Below, piece by piece: positions 1-6,857 of a stretch of DNA of 17,993 nt. The first letter of the stretch is position 1. The number at the start of each line of letters is the position of its first letter. Origin of the DNA: Clostridia bacterium (GTDB lineage: Bacteria; Bacillota; Clostridia; Christensenellales; Aristaeellaceae). The translations under genes and the position numbers were made by a program. A model generated the notes under the pieces. It saw only the letters and a program-made list of their open reading frames with translations, ran no database searches and was not told the DNA's origin. Where the stretch lies: assembly GCA_016295665.1 (NCBI GenBank), contig JAEDKS010000030.1, positions 1-17,993 of the forward strand, read 5' to 3'.

Positions 1-1589
1 GCTGTCTCAAGTGTCGCAAGGGCTTCTTCGACGTGGACAAGAGCCTCTACCGCGTGGGCGTTGACCTGCCCGACCGGGCATGCCCCATCTGCGGGCAGAA
101 CCTGGTCAAGGACGGCTTCGACATCCCCTTCGAGACGTTCCTGGGCTTCAATGGCGACAAGGTGCCCGACATCGACCTGAACTTCTCCGGCGAGTACCAG
201 AACAAGGCCCACCACTATGTGGAGGAGCTGTTTGGCAAGGATCACGTGTTCCGGGCGGGCACCATCTCCGGTCTGGCGGACAAGACCGCCTACGGCTATG
301 TGTCCAAGTACCTGGAGGAGCGGGGCATTCAGGCGGGCAACACCGAGAAGGAGCGGCTGGTGGCGGGCTGCGTGGGCGTGAAAAAGACCACGGGCCAGCA
401 CCCGGGCGGCATGGTCGTGGTGCCCAAGGAGTACGACATCAGCCAGTTCACCGCCGTGCAGCACCCGGCGGACGACCTGAACAGCGACTTCACCACCACC
501 CACTTCGACTTCAACTCCATGCACGACATTCTGGTGAAGCTGGACTGCCTCGGGCACGACGATCCCACGGTGCTGCACTACCTGAAGGAGCTGACCGGCA
601 TCGACTACAAGGACGTGCCCCTGGACGACCCGGCGGTGCGCAGCCTGTTCCATTCCCCGGAGGCGCTGGGCGTGACCGAGGAGGAGATCGACTGCACCAC
701 CGGCACCTTCGGCGTGCCCGAGTTCGGCACGGCCTTCGTTCGCGGCATGCTCGACGACACCCACCCCTCCACCATGGAGGAGCTGCTGCGCATCTCCGGC
801 CTGAGCCACGGCACCGACGTGTGGCTGGGCAACGCCCAGGACCTGATCGTGCAGGGCGTGGCCACGCTGAAGGAGTGCGTCTGCTGCCGTGACGACATCA
901 TGAACTACCTCATCGAGCAGGGCGTGGCCCCCAAGATGGCCTTCACCACCATGGAGAGCGTCCGCAAGGGCAAGGGCCTCAAGCCCGAGATGGAGCAGGC
1001 CATGATCGACGCCCATGTGCCCCAGTGGTTCATGGAGAGCTGCCGGAAGATCAAGTACATGTTCCCCAAGGGCCACGCGGTGGCGTATGTGACCATGGCC
1101 CTGCGCGTGGCCTGGTTCAAGGTGCACTATCCCCAGGCCTACTACGCCGCGTACTTCACCATCCGTGGCGACGGCTTCGACGCCATGACCATGCTCATCG
1201 ACCCGGACACCATCCGCCAGAAGCTGCACGAACTGCGGGACGGCGATACCAAGGCCACCGGCAAGGAGCAGCAGCAGGCCACCTGTCTGGAGCTGGTGCT
1301 GGAGATGCGCATGCGCGGCATCCGGTTCCTGCCGGTGGATCTGTACAAGAGCGACGTGAAGAAATTCCTGCTGGAGGACGGCAACCTCCGCTGCCCGTTC
1401 ACGAGCCTGGGCGGCCTGGGCGAGGCGGCGGCGGTGCCCATCGTCGAGGCGCGGAAGCAGGGCCGGTTCCTGTCCGTGGAGGACCTGATGCAGCGGGGCA
1501 AGGTCGGCAGCGGCGTCATCGAGCTGCTGCGGCAGCACGGCAGCCTTGAGGGGCTGAGCGAGACGAGCCAGATCAGCATGTTCGGCTGA
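1..1589 (+). CDS. polC: DNA polymerase III PolC-type alpha subunit, 3' part (5' end outside window)
   Basis: This is the C-terminal part of the Gram-positive replicative DNA polymerase, which copies the chromosome at the fork. The frame is open from position 3, so the GTG at 33 is internal and not the start. Visible blocks are a zinc-binding CxxC (CLKC, near 3-14) paired with CPIC (81-92), then the palm motif PDIDLNFSGEYQ whose two aspartates (codons near 168 and 174) match the first two catalytic Asp residues of PolC. The third catalytic Asp lies in KLDCLGHDDP near 537-566. Duplex-binding and tail regions follow, and the protein ends with SQISMFG, similar to the usual QLSLF-like beta-clamp binding tail. 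About 529 residues are visible of a family usually 1,400 or more long. It lies 52 bp upstream of yabP with no terminator between them. Identification is very secure. Confidence 0.97.
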   Translation, partial: CLKCRKGFFDVDKSLYRVGVDLPDRACPICGQNLVKDGFDIPFETFLGFNGDKVPDIDLNFSGEYQNKAHHYVEELFGKDHVFRAGTISGLADKTAYGYVSKYLEERGIQAGNTEKERLVAGCVGVKKTTGQHPGGMVVVPKEYDISQFTAVQHPADDLNSDFTTTHFDFNSMHDILVKLDCLGHDDPTVLHYLKELTGIDYKDVPLDDPAVRSLFHSPEALGVTEEEIDCTTGTFGVPEFGTAFVRGMLDDTHPSTMEELLRISGLSHGTDVWLGNAQDLIVQGVATLKECVCCRDDIMNYLIEQGVAPKMAFTTMESVRKGKGLKPEMEQAMIDAHVPQWFMESCRKIKYMFPKGHAVAYVTMALRVAWFKVHYPQAYYAAYFTIRGDGFDAMTMLIDPDTIRQKLHELRDGDTKATGKEQQQATCLELVLEMRMRGIRFLPVDLYKSDVKKFLLEDGNLRCPFTSLGGLGEAAAVPIVEARKQGRFLSVEDLMQRGKVGSGVIELLRQHGSLEGLSETSQISMFG

Positions 1590-1641
1590 CGGTCATGCGG
1601 CGGCGGGGAGGCGCATACCCTCTGAGCAGGGAGGTGCGCGC

Positions 1642-1938
1642 ATGAACAGGGCAGCGGGATCGGGAAACGGCAGCGGCACGGCGCCGGGCTGCAGCATCAC
1701 CATCGACCGGCGCCGCACCGCCGCGCTCACCGGCGTGACGGACGTGGAGAGCTTTGACGACCGCATGGTGGTGCTGCGCACCCACGGCGGGCGGCTCATC
1801 CTGACGGGCAGCGAGCTGCATGTGACCGCCCTGCAGCTGGAGAGCGGCAGGCTGCAGCTGGAGGGCACCATCGACGGTGCCGCCTACGAGGGCCCCGGCA
1901 GACGGCGGGGCTGGCGGAAGCGGGGGCAGGACGCATGA
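1642..1938 (+). CDS. yabP: Sporulation protein YabP (YabP/YqfC family)
   Basis: A 98-residue protein of the YabP/YqfC family, small sporulation proteins made in the mother cell; YabP is conserved in spore-formers although its biochemical role is poorly known. The core reads TGVTDVESFDDRMVVLRTHG followed by a segment on LILTGSELHVTALQLESG and then LQLEGTIDGAAYEG, the beta-rich pattern of the family. The N-terminal 17 residues are Gly/Ser-rich and the C-terminus is basic. The start ATG has a strong GGGAGGT site at 1629-1635, about seven bases upstream. The stop TGA overlaps the ATG of yabQ, implying translational coupling. The yabP-yabQ-divIC order matches Bacillus, but the upstream neighbour here is polC instead of the S4-domain gene hslR/yabO. 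No promoter for a sporulation sigma factor was recognised. Confidence 0.9.
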   Translation: MNRAAGSGNGSGTAPGCSITIDRRRTAALTGVTDVESFDDRMVVLRTHGGRLILTGSELHVTALQLESGRLQLEGTIDGAAYEGPGRRRGWRKRGQDA

Positions 1939-2330
1939 TGCTGGAGGCGCTGTTCGCACGCCGGGGGCAGTGCGAGGCCTTCCTGCGGCTGTGCCTGTGC
2001 GGCGTGGCGCTGGGGGCGGCGCTGCAGCTGTCCCGGACGCTCCACCGGCGTAGCCGCCTGGCGGGCAGCGTGTGGGATGTGGTCTGGTGCACGGCGGGCG
2101 CGCTGGCCTTCGGCGCGGTGACGCTCCGCTCCGGCGGCGGCGCCCGGGCCTACGGGCTTCTGGGCCTGATGCTGGGCGCGGCGCTCTGGGGTGCCGGGGT
2201 GGCCCCTCTGCTGAGCGCCGCGGCAAAACTTTGCCGCAAAAGTTCCCCTGCACAGGCAGGAAAAGCACAGGCCCGCGATGAATTCAATACGGACGAAGAA
2301 CGTCGGGCCGAGGAGGAGAAGGCACCATGA
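1935..2330 (+). CDS. yabQ: Spore cortex membrane protein YabQ
   Basis: A 131-residue membrane protein matching YabQ, which is needed for spore cortex formation and sits in the membranes around the forespore. Hydrophobic segments are visible at about residues 16-32, 46-62 and 70-95, with the family-like stretch WDVVWCTAGALAFGAVTL in the middle. The tail from about residue 98 is polar and charged (DEERRAEEEK), so it should be cytoplasmic. The ATG at 1935 overlaps the yabP stop by four bases; a second ATG follows at once and could also serve. Its own stop overlaps the divIC start. The polar tail contains a perfect DNA palindrome at 2220-2237, listed separately. The family call rests on gene order as much as on residues, because YabQ proteins diverge strongly. 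Confidence 0.87.
   Translation: MMLEALFARRGQCEAFLRLCLCGVALGAALQLSRTLHRRSRLAGSVWDVVWCTAGALAFGAVTLRSGGGARAYGLLGLMLGAALWGAGVAPLLSAAAKLCRKSSPAQAGKAQARDEFNTDEERRAEEEKAP
2220..2237. repeat. Perfect palindrome inside the yabQ tail
   Basis: GCGGCAAA at 2220-2227 and TTTGCCGC at 2230-2237 are exact inverse complements separated by AC. It encodes part of the polar YabQ tail (around AKLCRK). It is followed by CAAAAGTT rather than a T-run, so it is not a normal terminator. It may be a short dispersed palindromic repeat or a chance structure. Confidence 0.6.
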
Positions 2331-2683
2331 GGGACTGGAAGCTCAAGCGCGTCAGCTGGTTTGTGATCGTGCCCGTGCTGCTGGCGGCGGTGCTGATTTG
2401 CGTGGCCTGCTATCAGCGCGACAACGCCTCCCTGCGCGGACTGAAGGTGGAGGCCGGCGATCTGCGCGTGGAGATCAGCGAGAACCAGGAGGAGACCGAG
2501 AACCTGCGCGATAAGATGGACAACCTGGGCACCACTGCGCAGCTGGAGACCGAGGCGCGCAAGCAGGACTTCATCAAGTCCGGCGAGCTGCTCTTTGAGG
2601 TTGTCAATGAGGAGCTGCTGAAGAACTACACCGAGGAGGAGTGGACGATCCTGATGGAGGAGCGCAAGCTGGGCCAGTTCTGA
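2327..2683 (+). CDS. divIC: Septum formation initiator DivIC/FtsB family
   Basis: A 118-residue bitopic division protein of the DivIC/FtsB family, which forms a coiled-coil complex with FtsL and DivIB/FtsQ at the septum. The sequence has a short basic cytoplasmic N-terminus (MRDWKLKR), one membrane segment at about residues 11-29, and then a heptad-like coiled coil (about 32-70: LRGLKVEAGDLRVEISENQEE in two overlapping heptad runs, then NLRDKMDNLG). The region ending in EARKQDFIKSGELLFEVVNE resembles the conserved segment of the family (A-x-E-x-G-x-I/V-x-x-G-E-x-x-F). Its ATG overlaps the yabQ stop (ATGA at 2327-2330). An intrinsic terminator begins within its stop codon. Length is normal. 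Bacterial YabP-YabQ-DivIC synteny makes the assignment firm. Confidence 0.92.
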   Translation: MRDWKLKRVSWFVIVPVLLAAVLICVACYQRDNASLRGLKVEAGDLRVEISENQEETENLRDKMDNLGTTAQLETEARKQDFIKSGELLFEVVNEELLKNYTEEEWTILMEERKLGQF

Positions 2684-2710
2684 ACCCCTGCATGGCATGG
2701 GTTCTTTTTT
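2682..2710 (+). terminator. Intrinsic terminator after divIC
   Basis: GAACCC (2682-2687) pairs with GGGTTC (2699-2704), and TGC (2689-2691) with GCA (2695-2697) around an ATG loop, leaving one C/T mismatch. TTTTTT follows at 2705-2710. The first base of the stem lies in the divIC stop codon. Confidence 0.9.
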
Positions 2711-2779
2711 GTACATTGGGGGACGGAAGCACACGGCGGGAACGGGAAGAAAACGGAGCATACGGAAGGAGCGAATCGC

Positions 2780-3691
2780 ATGAAGGTGGCGGTGATCGGG
2801 ATCGGCTCCAATTCGGTGAGGATGCTGGTGGCTGAGGTGGCGGGGGACCGGGGCGTCCGCATCCGGCGCGACCGGGCGGGTACCCGGCTGTTCGCGGGGC
2901 TGGACGCGCAGCGCAATCTCAGCCGCGAGGCCATGGACAAGACCGTGGAGGCGGTGCGCCGCATGGCGGAGGACGCCCGGCGGGAGGGCGCGGCGGAGGT
3001 GCGCCTGTTCGCGACCTCCGCGACCCGGGACGCGGCGAACGCCGGGGCGCTGGCGGCGCTGCTGCGGGCGGAGGCGCAGGTGGAGCTGGAGATCTGCTCC
3101 GGGGAGACCGAGGCGGAGCTGAGCTTTCTGGGGGCCACGGACGGAGGCCGCACGGGTGTCATCGACATCGGCGGCGGCTCCACGGAGCTGATCGTGGGGC
3201 AGGGGCTGGAGGTGGCGTGCGCCCTGTCCTGTCAGATGGGGGCGGTGCGGCTGTTCCGGATGCAGCCCATCGGCTGCGCGGCGGACGTGGCGCAGGTCAG
3301 GGCGACGGCGGAGCGCATCCTGCGGGAGGGGCTGGCGGCCCATCCGGCCTTCGTGCGGCCCAACGGCTGGATTGGCACCGGCGGCACCTTCACCACCCTG
3401 GCGGCGATGGTGCGGGGCGTCCACTGGACGGAGCGCACCTACATGCACGGCACCCGCCTGTCCCGGGAGGACGTGACAGGGCAGGCGCTGCTGCTGGCGG
3501 ATATGCCCATGGAGCAGCGGCTCAACCTGCCCGGGCTGCAGCCCAACCGGGCGGACATCGTGGTGCACGGCATCTGCATCCTCATGGCGTGCATGGAGCA
3601 CCTGGACATCCCGGAGATCACCGTGTCCGAGTATGGCAATCTGGACGGCTATCTCAAGCGCGCCTACCGGCTGACCGGCGGCCTCCACTGA
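2780..3691 (+). CDS. Ppx/GppA family phosphatase (short form)
   Basis: A 303-residue cytoplasmic phosphatase of the actin-like ASKHA fold that hydrolyses inorganic polyphosphate and/or pppGpp. Motifs visible in order are the phosphate-1 loop IGIGSNSVRM (about residues 6-15), LFATSATRDA (77-86), the block ICSGETEAELSFLG (105-118) carrying the catalytic glutamate, the phosphate-2 loop VIDIGGGSTELI (127-138), and WIGTGGTFTTLAAM in the second lobe. The length fits the two-domain short form; the HD-like C-terminal domain of E. coli Ppx is absent. The start has GGAAGGAG about eight bases upstream (2764-2771). It follows the divIC terminator, so it should have its own promoter, but none is convincing in 2711-2779. 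Whether polyphosphate or pppGpp is the main substrate cannot be told from sequence. Confidence 0.93.
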   Translation: MKVAVIGIGSNSVRMLVAEVAGDRGVRIRRDRAGTRLFAGLDAQRNLSREAMDKTVEAVRRMAEDARREGAAEVRLFATSATRDAANAGALAALLRAEAQVELEICSGETEAELSFLGATDGGRTGVIDIGGGSTELIVGQGLEVACALSCQMGAVRLFRMQPIGCAADVAQVRATAERILREGLAAHPAFVRPNGWIGTGGTFTTLAAMVRGVHWTERTYMHGTRLSREDVTGQALLLADMPMEQRLNLPGLQPNRADIVVHGICILMACMEHLDIPEITVSEYGNLDGYLKRAYRLTGGLH

Positions 3692-3753
3692 ACGGGAGGG
3701 GCCCTGCGCGGGACACGTTCACGATAAATTCACAGGAAAAACCGCGAATTGCC

Positions 3754-3782
3754 TTGCAATAGGCGTTTTCCTGCGGTATAAT
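3754..3782 (+). promoter_or_regulatory. Sigma-A type promoter for the PrsA-like lipoprotein
   Basis: The -35 is TTGCAA at 3754-3759 and the -10 is TATAAT at 3777-3782, with a 17-bp spacer. It sits 56 bp upstream of the start codon at 3838, in an A/T-richer 146-bp gap, and points into the gene. Confidence 0.88.
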
Positions 3783-3822
3783 GACAGGGAATACCCGGCT
3801 TGTCCGGACTTGTTGAAAGAAT

Positions 3823-3829
3823 GGGAGAG
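3823..3829 (+). promoter_or_regulatory. Ribosome binding site that selects ATG 3838
   Basis: GGGAGAG lies eight bases before ATG 3838 but only five before the in-frame TTG at 3835. The ATG is therefore preferred and gives a cleaner signal peptide start (MNRKSLL). Confidence 0.7.
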
Positions 3830-3837
3830 AGTTTTTG

Positions 3838-5487
3838 ATGAACAGAAAGTCTTTGCTGGCGCTGCTGCTGGTTCTGTGCATGACGCTGTCCAGCTGCGCG
3901 CTGGTGACGGTCAATCAGGACGTGGACGACGCCACCCCCATCGTGACGGTGGGCGAAAAGGTCTACACCAAGGCCGAGGTCAAGGCCTATGTGGATAACT
4001 ACCTGACCCAGCTGGCTAACAGCTATTACCAGAACTATGGCTACACCATCGACACCACCAACGAGGAGGTCATCGCCAGCGCGCAGGATGAGGTCATCCA
4101 CAGCCTGGTGGAGCAGGAGGTCGTGTCCCTCAAGCTCGCCGAGATGGGCTTCGATACCCTGACCGACGAGGAGATCGCCGACATCGAGGCGGACTGGCAG
4201 GAGTACTATGATATGTTCTCCGGCTGGTTCGGCGAGAGCGTCAGCGCCGAGGAGCTGGACTCCTATGTGACTTACTACATCTACCTCTACACCGGCTGCG
4301 CCTCCGTGGAGGACATGAAGCAGGCCGCGATGCAGCAGAAGCTCTACGATGAGGTCGTCAAGGATGTCGCCGTCACCGAGGAGGAGCTGCAGGCTGCCTT
4401 TGACGAGCAGGTGGAGAGCGCCAAGGCCTCCTATGAGAGCAACCTGAGCGCCTACGGCACGGCGGTCAACGGCGGTTCCACCGTGTACTACCGGCCCGCG
4501 GGCTACCGCATGGTCAAGAACCTGCTCATCAAGATCAGCGATGCCGATCAGGAGCTGATTGACGGCCTGAACGACAAGGCCGAGGCCAAGAAGAACGAGG
4601 CGACCGCGCTGCTGGGCTCCCTGGCGGAGTACGGCACGGTGGACGTGGATGCCCTGTCCGCGCAGGTGAGTGTGGTCGTGACCGAGGTCACCCCCGAGCC
4701 CACGGCTGAGCCCACTCCCGAGCCCACGGCGGAACCCACGGCTGAGCCCACCGAGGCGCCTGCCGAGGAAAGCGCCGAGCCCGCCGCCGAGGAAGCGGAG
4801 GCCACCGAGGTGCCCGCCGAGGAGAGCGCTGAGCCCGCCGCTGAGGAGGCGGAGGCCACCGAGGCGCCCGCTGAGGATGCGGAGCCCGCTGCCGAGCCCA
4901 CCGCCGCGCCGGTGGTTGTGCCGGAGCTGGAGGCCGCTGTGACCGACACCTTCGAGGCCACCGAGGACGAGACCCAGCAGACGATCAACCAGCTGGTGCG
5001 CGACTACATGGCTGCCCGCGTGACGGGTGAGGAGTACGAGCGCCTGGCTGCCGAGGCCACCGAGCAGGCCTATGCCAACCTGGACGCCGAGGCGGACGAG
5101 GTGCTGGCGAAGCTGGCGGAGGGTGCCGACTGGAACGAGCTGATGGCGGAGCACACCGACGATCCCGGCATGCTCTCCGGCACCACCGCCGAGAACGGCT
5201 ATGCTGTGTGCGAGGGCTTCAGCAGCTTTGACAGCGCGTTCGTGGAGGCCGCCATGGCGATTGAGAACGTGGGCGGCTGGTCCGACAAGACCCGCGGCAG
5301 CTACGGCTACTACATCATCCAGTACGCCAGCGAGGTGCCGGAGGGCCCCGTGGACCTGGCGGACGTGCGCGACACCCTCGAGAGCACCGAGCTTGCCGAG
5401 AAGCAGCAGGCCTTCTACGAGGAGACCGTCGAGCAGTGGGTGACCGACAGCGGCGCGATCATCGACAAGAAATCGCTGAACAACTGA
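3838..5487 (+). CDS. PrsA/SurA-like lipoprotein peptidyl-prolyl isomerase with PEAT-rich insert
   Basis: A 549-residue lipoprotein foldase expected on the outer face of the membrane, helping secreted proteins fold. The signal peptide MNRKSLLALLLVLCMTLSSC ends in lipobox LSSC with Cys20 as lipidation site. Residues about 40-215 are helical and match the SurA_N/PrsA chaperone region (TKAEVKAYVDNYL, VTEEELQAAFDEQ). A parvulin domain seems to begin at about 222 (YRMVKNLLIKI) and to resume at about 412 (EVLAKLAEGADWNELMAEHT, DDPGM, then GGWSDKTRGSYGYYIIQY). Between these lie a helix, a Pro/Glu/Ala/Thr linker at about 282-358 and another helix. PrsA proteins are usually about 290-350 long, so this one is clearly enlarged. 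It has its own promoter and terminator and so is monocistronic. Rotamase activity is uncertain because the domain is split and several aromatic residues differ. Confidence 0.88.
   Translation: MNRKSLLALLLVLCMTLSSCALVTVNQDVDDATPIVTVGEKVYTKAEVKAYVDNYLTQLANSYYQNYGYTIDTTNEEVIASAQDEVIHSLVEQEVVSLKLAEMGFDTLTDEEIADIEADWQEYYDMFSGWFGESVSAEELDSYVTYYIYLYTGCASVEDMKQAAMQQKLYDEVVKDVAVTEEELQAAFDEQVESAKASYESNLSAYGTAVNGGSTVYYRPAGYRMVKNLLIKISDADQELIDGLNDKAEAKKNEATALLGSLAEYGTVDVDALSAQVSVVVTEVTPEPTAEPTPEPTAEPTAEPTEAPAEESAEPAAEEAEATEVPAEESAEPAAEEAEATEAPAEDAEPAAEPTAAPVVVPELEAAVTDTFEATEDETQQTINQLVRDYMAARVTGEEYERLAAEATEQAYANLDAEADEVLAKLAEGADWNELMAEHTDDPGMLSGTTAENGYAVCEGFSSFDSAFVEAAMAIENVGGWSDKTRGSYGYYIIQYASEVPEGPVDLADVRDTLESTELAEKQQAFYEETVEQWVTDSGAIIDKKSLNN
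4681..4911 (+). repeat. PEAT-rich repeat tract within the lipoprotein gene
   Basis: The tract encodes about 77 residues. It starts with short TPEPTAEP-type repeats (4690-4749). Two 54-bp units follow, 4750-4803 and 4804-4857, each encoding an 18-residue TEAPAEESAEPAAEEAEA-like block; they differ at one residue (A to V) and several third positions. A shorter third copy lies at 4858-4899. The synonymous differences suggest protein-level selection after an old duplication. Confidence 0.9.
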
Positions 5488-5501
5488 TCCGGCGATGCGG
5501 T

Positions 5502-5534
5502 CGGGAAGGGGAATGTCCCCTTCCCGGCCTTTTT
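5502..5534 (+). terminator. Intrinsic terminator after the PrsA-like gene
   Basis: CGGGAAGGGGA (5502-5512) pairs perfectly with TCCCCTTCCCG (5516-5526) around an ATG loop. After GCC comes TTTTT at 5530-5534. On the opposite strand no T-run follows the stem, so it is unlikely to end the convergent minus-strand operon efficiently. Confidence 0.92.
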
Positions 5535-5572
5535 CGGTTCCGGGGGGGCGATGTCAGGAGGTTATGCGCTGC

Positions 5573-6853
5573 TCACAGCCGCTCCTCCTCCAGTCTGCGG
5601 ATTTTCCTGCGCAGCACCACGCCCTGTGCCACGCAGAGGACGAGCAGCAGGGCGCATCCGGCGAGCAGACCTCCGGTGAGATGCGATGGCTCCTCCGCCG
5701 GGGCGGGCGCGTCAAGGGCGGCGGTGACCGGGGGCGGCTCCACGGTCAGGGCGACCGGCAGGGTGAGGGCGGTCGGGCTGCCGAGGGCATCCGTGGCTTC
5801 CACCGTCAGCGTGCCGGTGAAATCGCCGGAGAGATGCCTGCCGGGGGTCAGCGTCAGCTGGGCGTTCCGGGTCTCGCCGGGGGCGATGGTGCCCACCAGC
5901 ACGCTCTGCTTCTCCGTGATGCCGGGCAGCGATACGGAGACCAGCACGTTTGTCAGCTCGGCGCGGCCCAGGTTCATCAGCGGCAGGGTGAGGGTGAGCG
6001 AATCGCCCGCGACCACGCTGTCTGCCATCCGGAGGCCGCCCTGCTCCAGACGCGGCTCCTGCGTGACGGAAACCGTGTGGCACTCCGTCTGCGTCACGGT
6101 CTGGCCCAGCGCCTGCCAGCTCAGGCTGAGCTGCAGGCTGTGATGGGACACGGTGGCGCCGGGGGTGACCGTCATGGGGAACGTGACCGTTTGCTGCCCA
6201 CCGGGGGGCAGGTCATCCAGATACACGACATCGGCTCCCTGCGGGAGAATCTCGCGGCGCTCGTCGCTGAGGCGCAGCACAGGCTGCTCAAAGGTGACCG
6301 TCCGGCACGGGTTGGTGAGCGTCATCCGCACCCAGCCATCCTCGCCGACCTTCAGGTCGGTCAGCACGTCCGTGATCTGCATGCGCAGCGGCTCCCGGTT
6401 GGGCTGCCCGTCCCGGATGCGGAGGGTGTAGGGCAGCTCCGTGACGAGCGCCTCGCCGGATTCGGTGCTGCCGCTGATGCGCAGGACGCAGGCGTAGTCG
6501 CCGTTGGTTCGATCCGCGTACAGCGACAGCGGCAGCCGCACGGCGTAGATGCCGCCCTCGGAGGGCTGCGTCCGGACGCTCATGGTCTGGGGCTTGAAGG
6601 GGGAGTGCGCCTCGTCTGCCACGATCAGCGCGGTTTCGATGGGGCCGGAAGCCCGCGATGACAGGATGGGCAGCAGAAGCGTCAGCCTGTCCTGGGAAAC
6701 GGAGGGCTCATAGCCCTGCAGCCAGCTGCGGTTCATGCCCGGCAGCACGCGTGTCAGGTCGAGGGTGAAGGCGTCCTCCCCGGCGGCCCCCGTCCAAATG
6801 GGTACAAGGAACAGCGCGGTCAGCAGCACCGCGGTGAAGGCTTTGCTTTTCAT
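5573..6853 (-). CDS. Exported, C-terminally anchored beta-sandwich (CARDB/NEW3-like) partner of the ABC transporter
   Basis: A 426-residue protein with signal peptide (MKSKAFTAVLLTALFLVPIW, likely cut after GAA) and one C-terminal membrane segment at about 392-412 followed by a basic tail (RRKIRRLEEERL). The outside part is Ig-like: segments such as VRMTLTNPCRTVTFEQP, LDDLPPGGQQTVTFPMTV, LTLPLMNLGRAELTNVLVSV and GTIAPGETRNAQLTLTP are typical of CARDB/NEW3 and COG1361 S-layer-type repeats, at least two and perhaps three copies. The ATG at 6853 lies four bases after the permease stop, with GGGAG ten bases upstream, so it is coupled to it; an in-frame start at 6880 would overlap the permease and spoil the signal peptide. 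Its place suggests an extracytoplasmic partner of the transporter, standing where MacA-type adaptors are found elsewhere. It has no hairpin or coiled-coil domain of a true membrane fusion protein. Function unknown. Confidence 0.78.
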   Translation of the reverse strand: MKSKAFTAVLLTALFLVPIWTGAAGEDAFTLDLTRVLPGMNRSWLQGYEPSVSQDRLTLLLPILSSRASGPIETALIVADEAHSPFKPQTMSVRTQPSEGGIYAVRLPLSLYADRTNGDYACVLRISGSTESGEALVTELPYTLRIRDGQPNREPLRMQITDVLTDLKVGEDGWVRMTLTNPCRTVTFEQPVLRLSDERREILPQGADVVYLDDLPPGGQQTVTFPMTVTPGATVSHHSLQLSLSWQALGQTVTQTECHTVSVTQEPRLEQGGLRMADSVVAGDSLTLTLPLMNLGRAELTNVLVSVSLPGITEKQSVLVGTIAPGETRNAQLTLTPGRHLSGDFTGTLTVEATDALGSPTALTLPVALTVEPPPVTAALDAPAPAEEPSHLTGGLLAGCALLLVLCVAQGVVLRRKIRRLEEERL

Positions 6854-6857
6854 GTTG

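Noticed and set aside
33..35. GTG as a start codon for a short polymerase protein
   Set aside because: The frame is open to the window edge and upstream codons encode the first half of the PolC zinc motif, so the gene simply begins outside the window.
3730..5154. A 474-codon minus-strand frame opposite the PrsA-like gene, rich in Gly/Leu repeats
   Set aside because: It is the complement of the Pro/Glu/Ala repeat tract and runs through the promoter of the plus-strand gene; no start signal supports it.
5502..5526. The strong hairpin as a bidirectional terminator for the minus-strand cassette
   Set aside because: Read on the minus strand the stem is followed by GACCGCATCG-like sequence with no T-run, so intrinsic termination in that direction is not supported.
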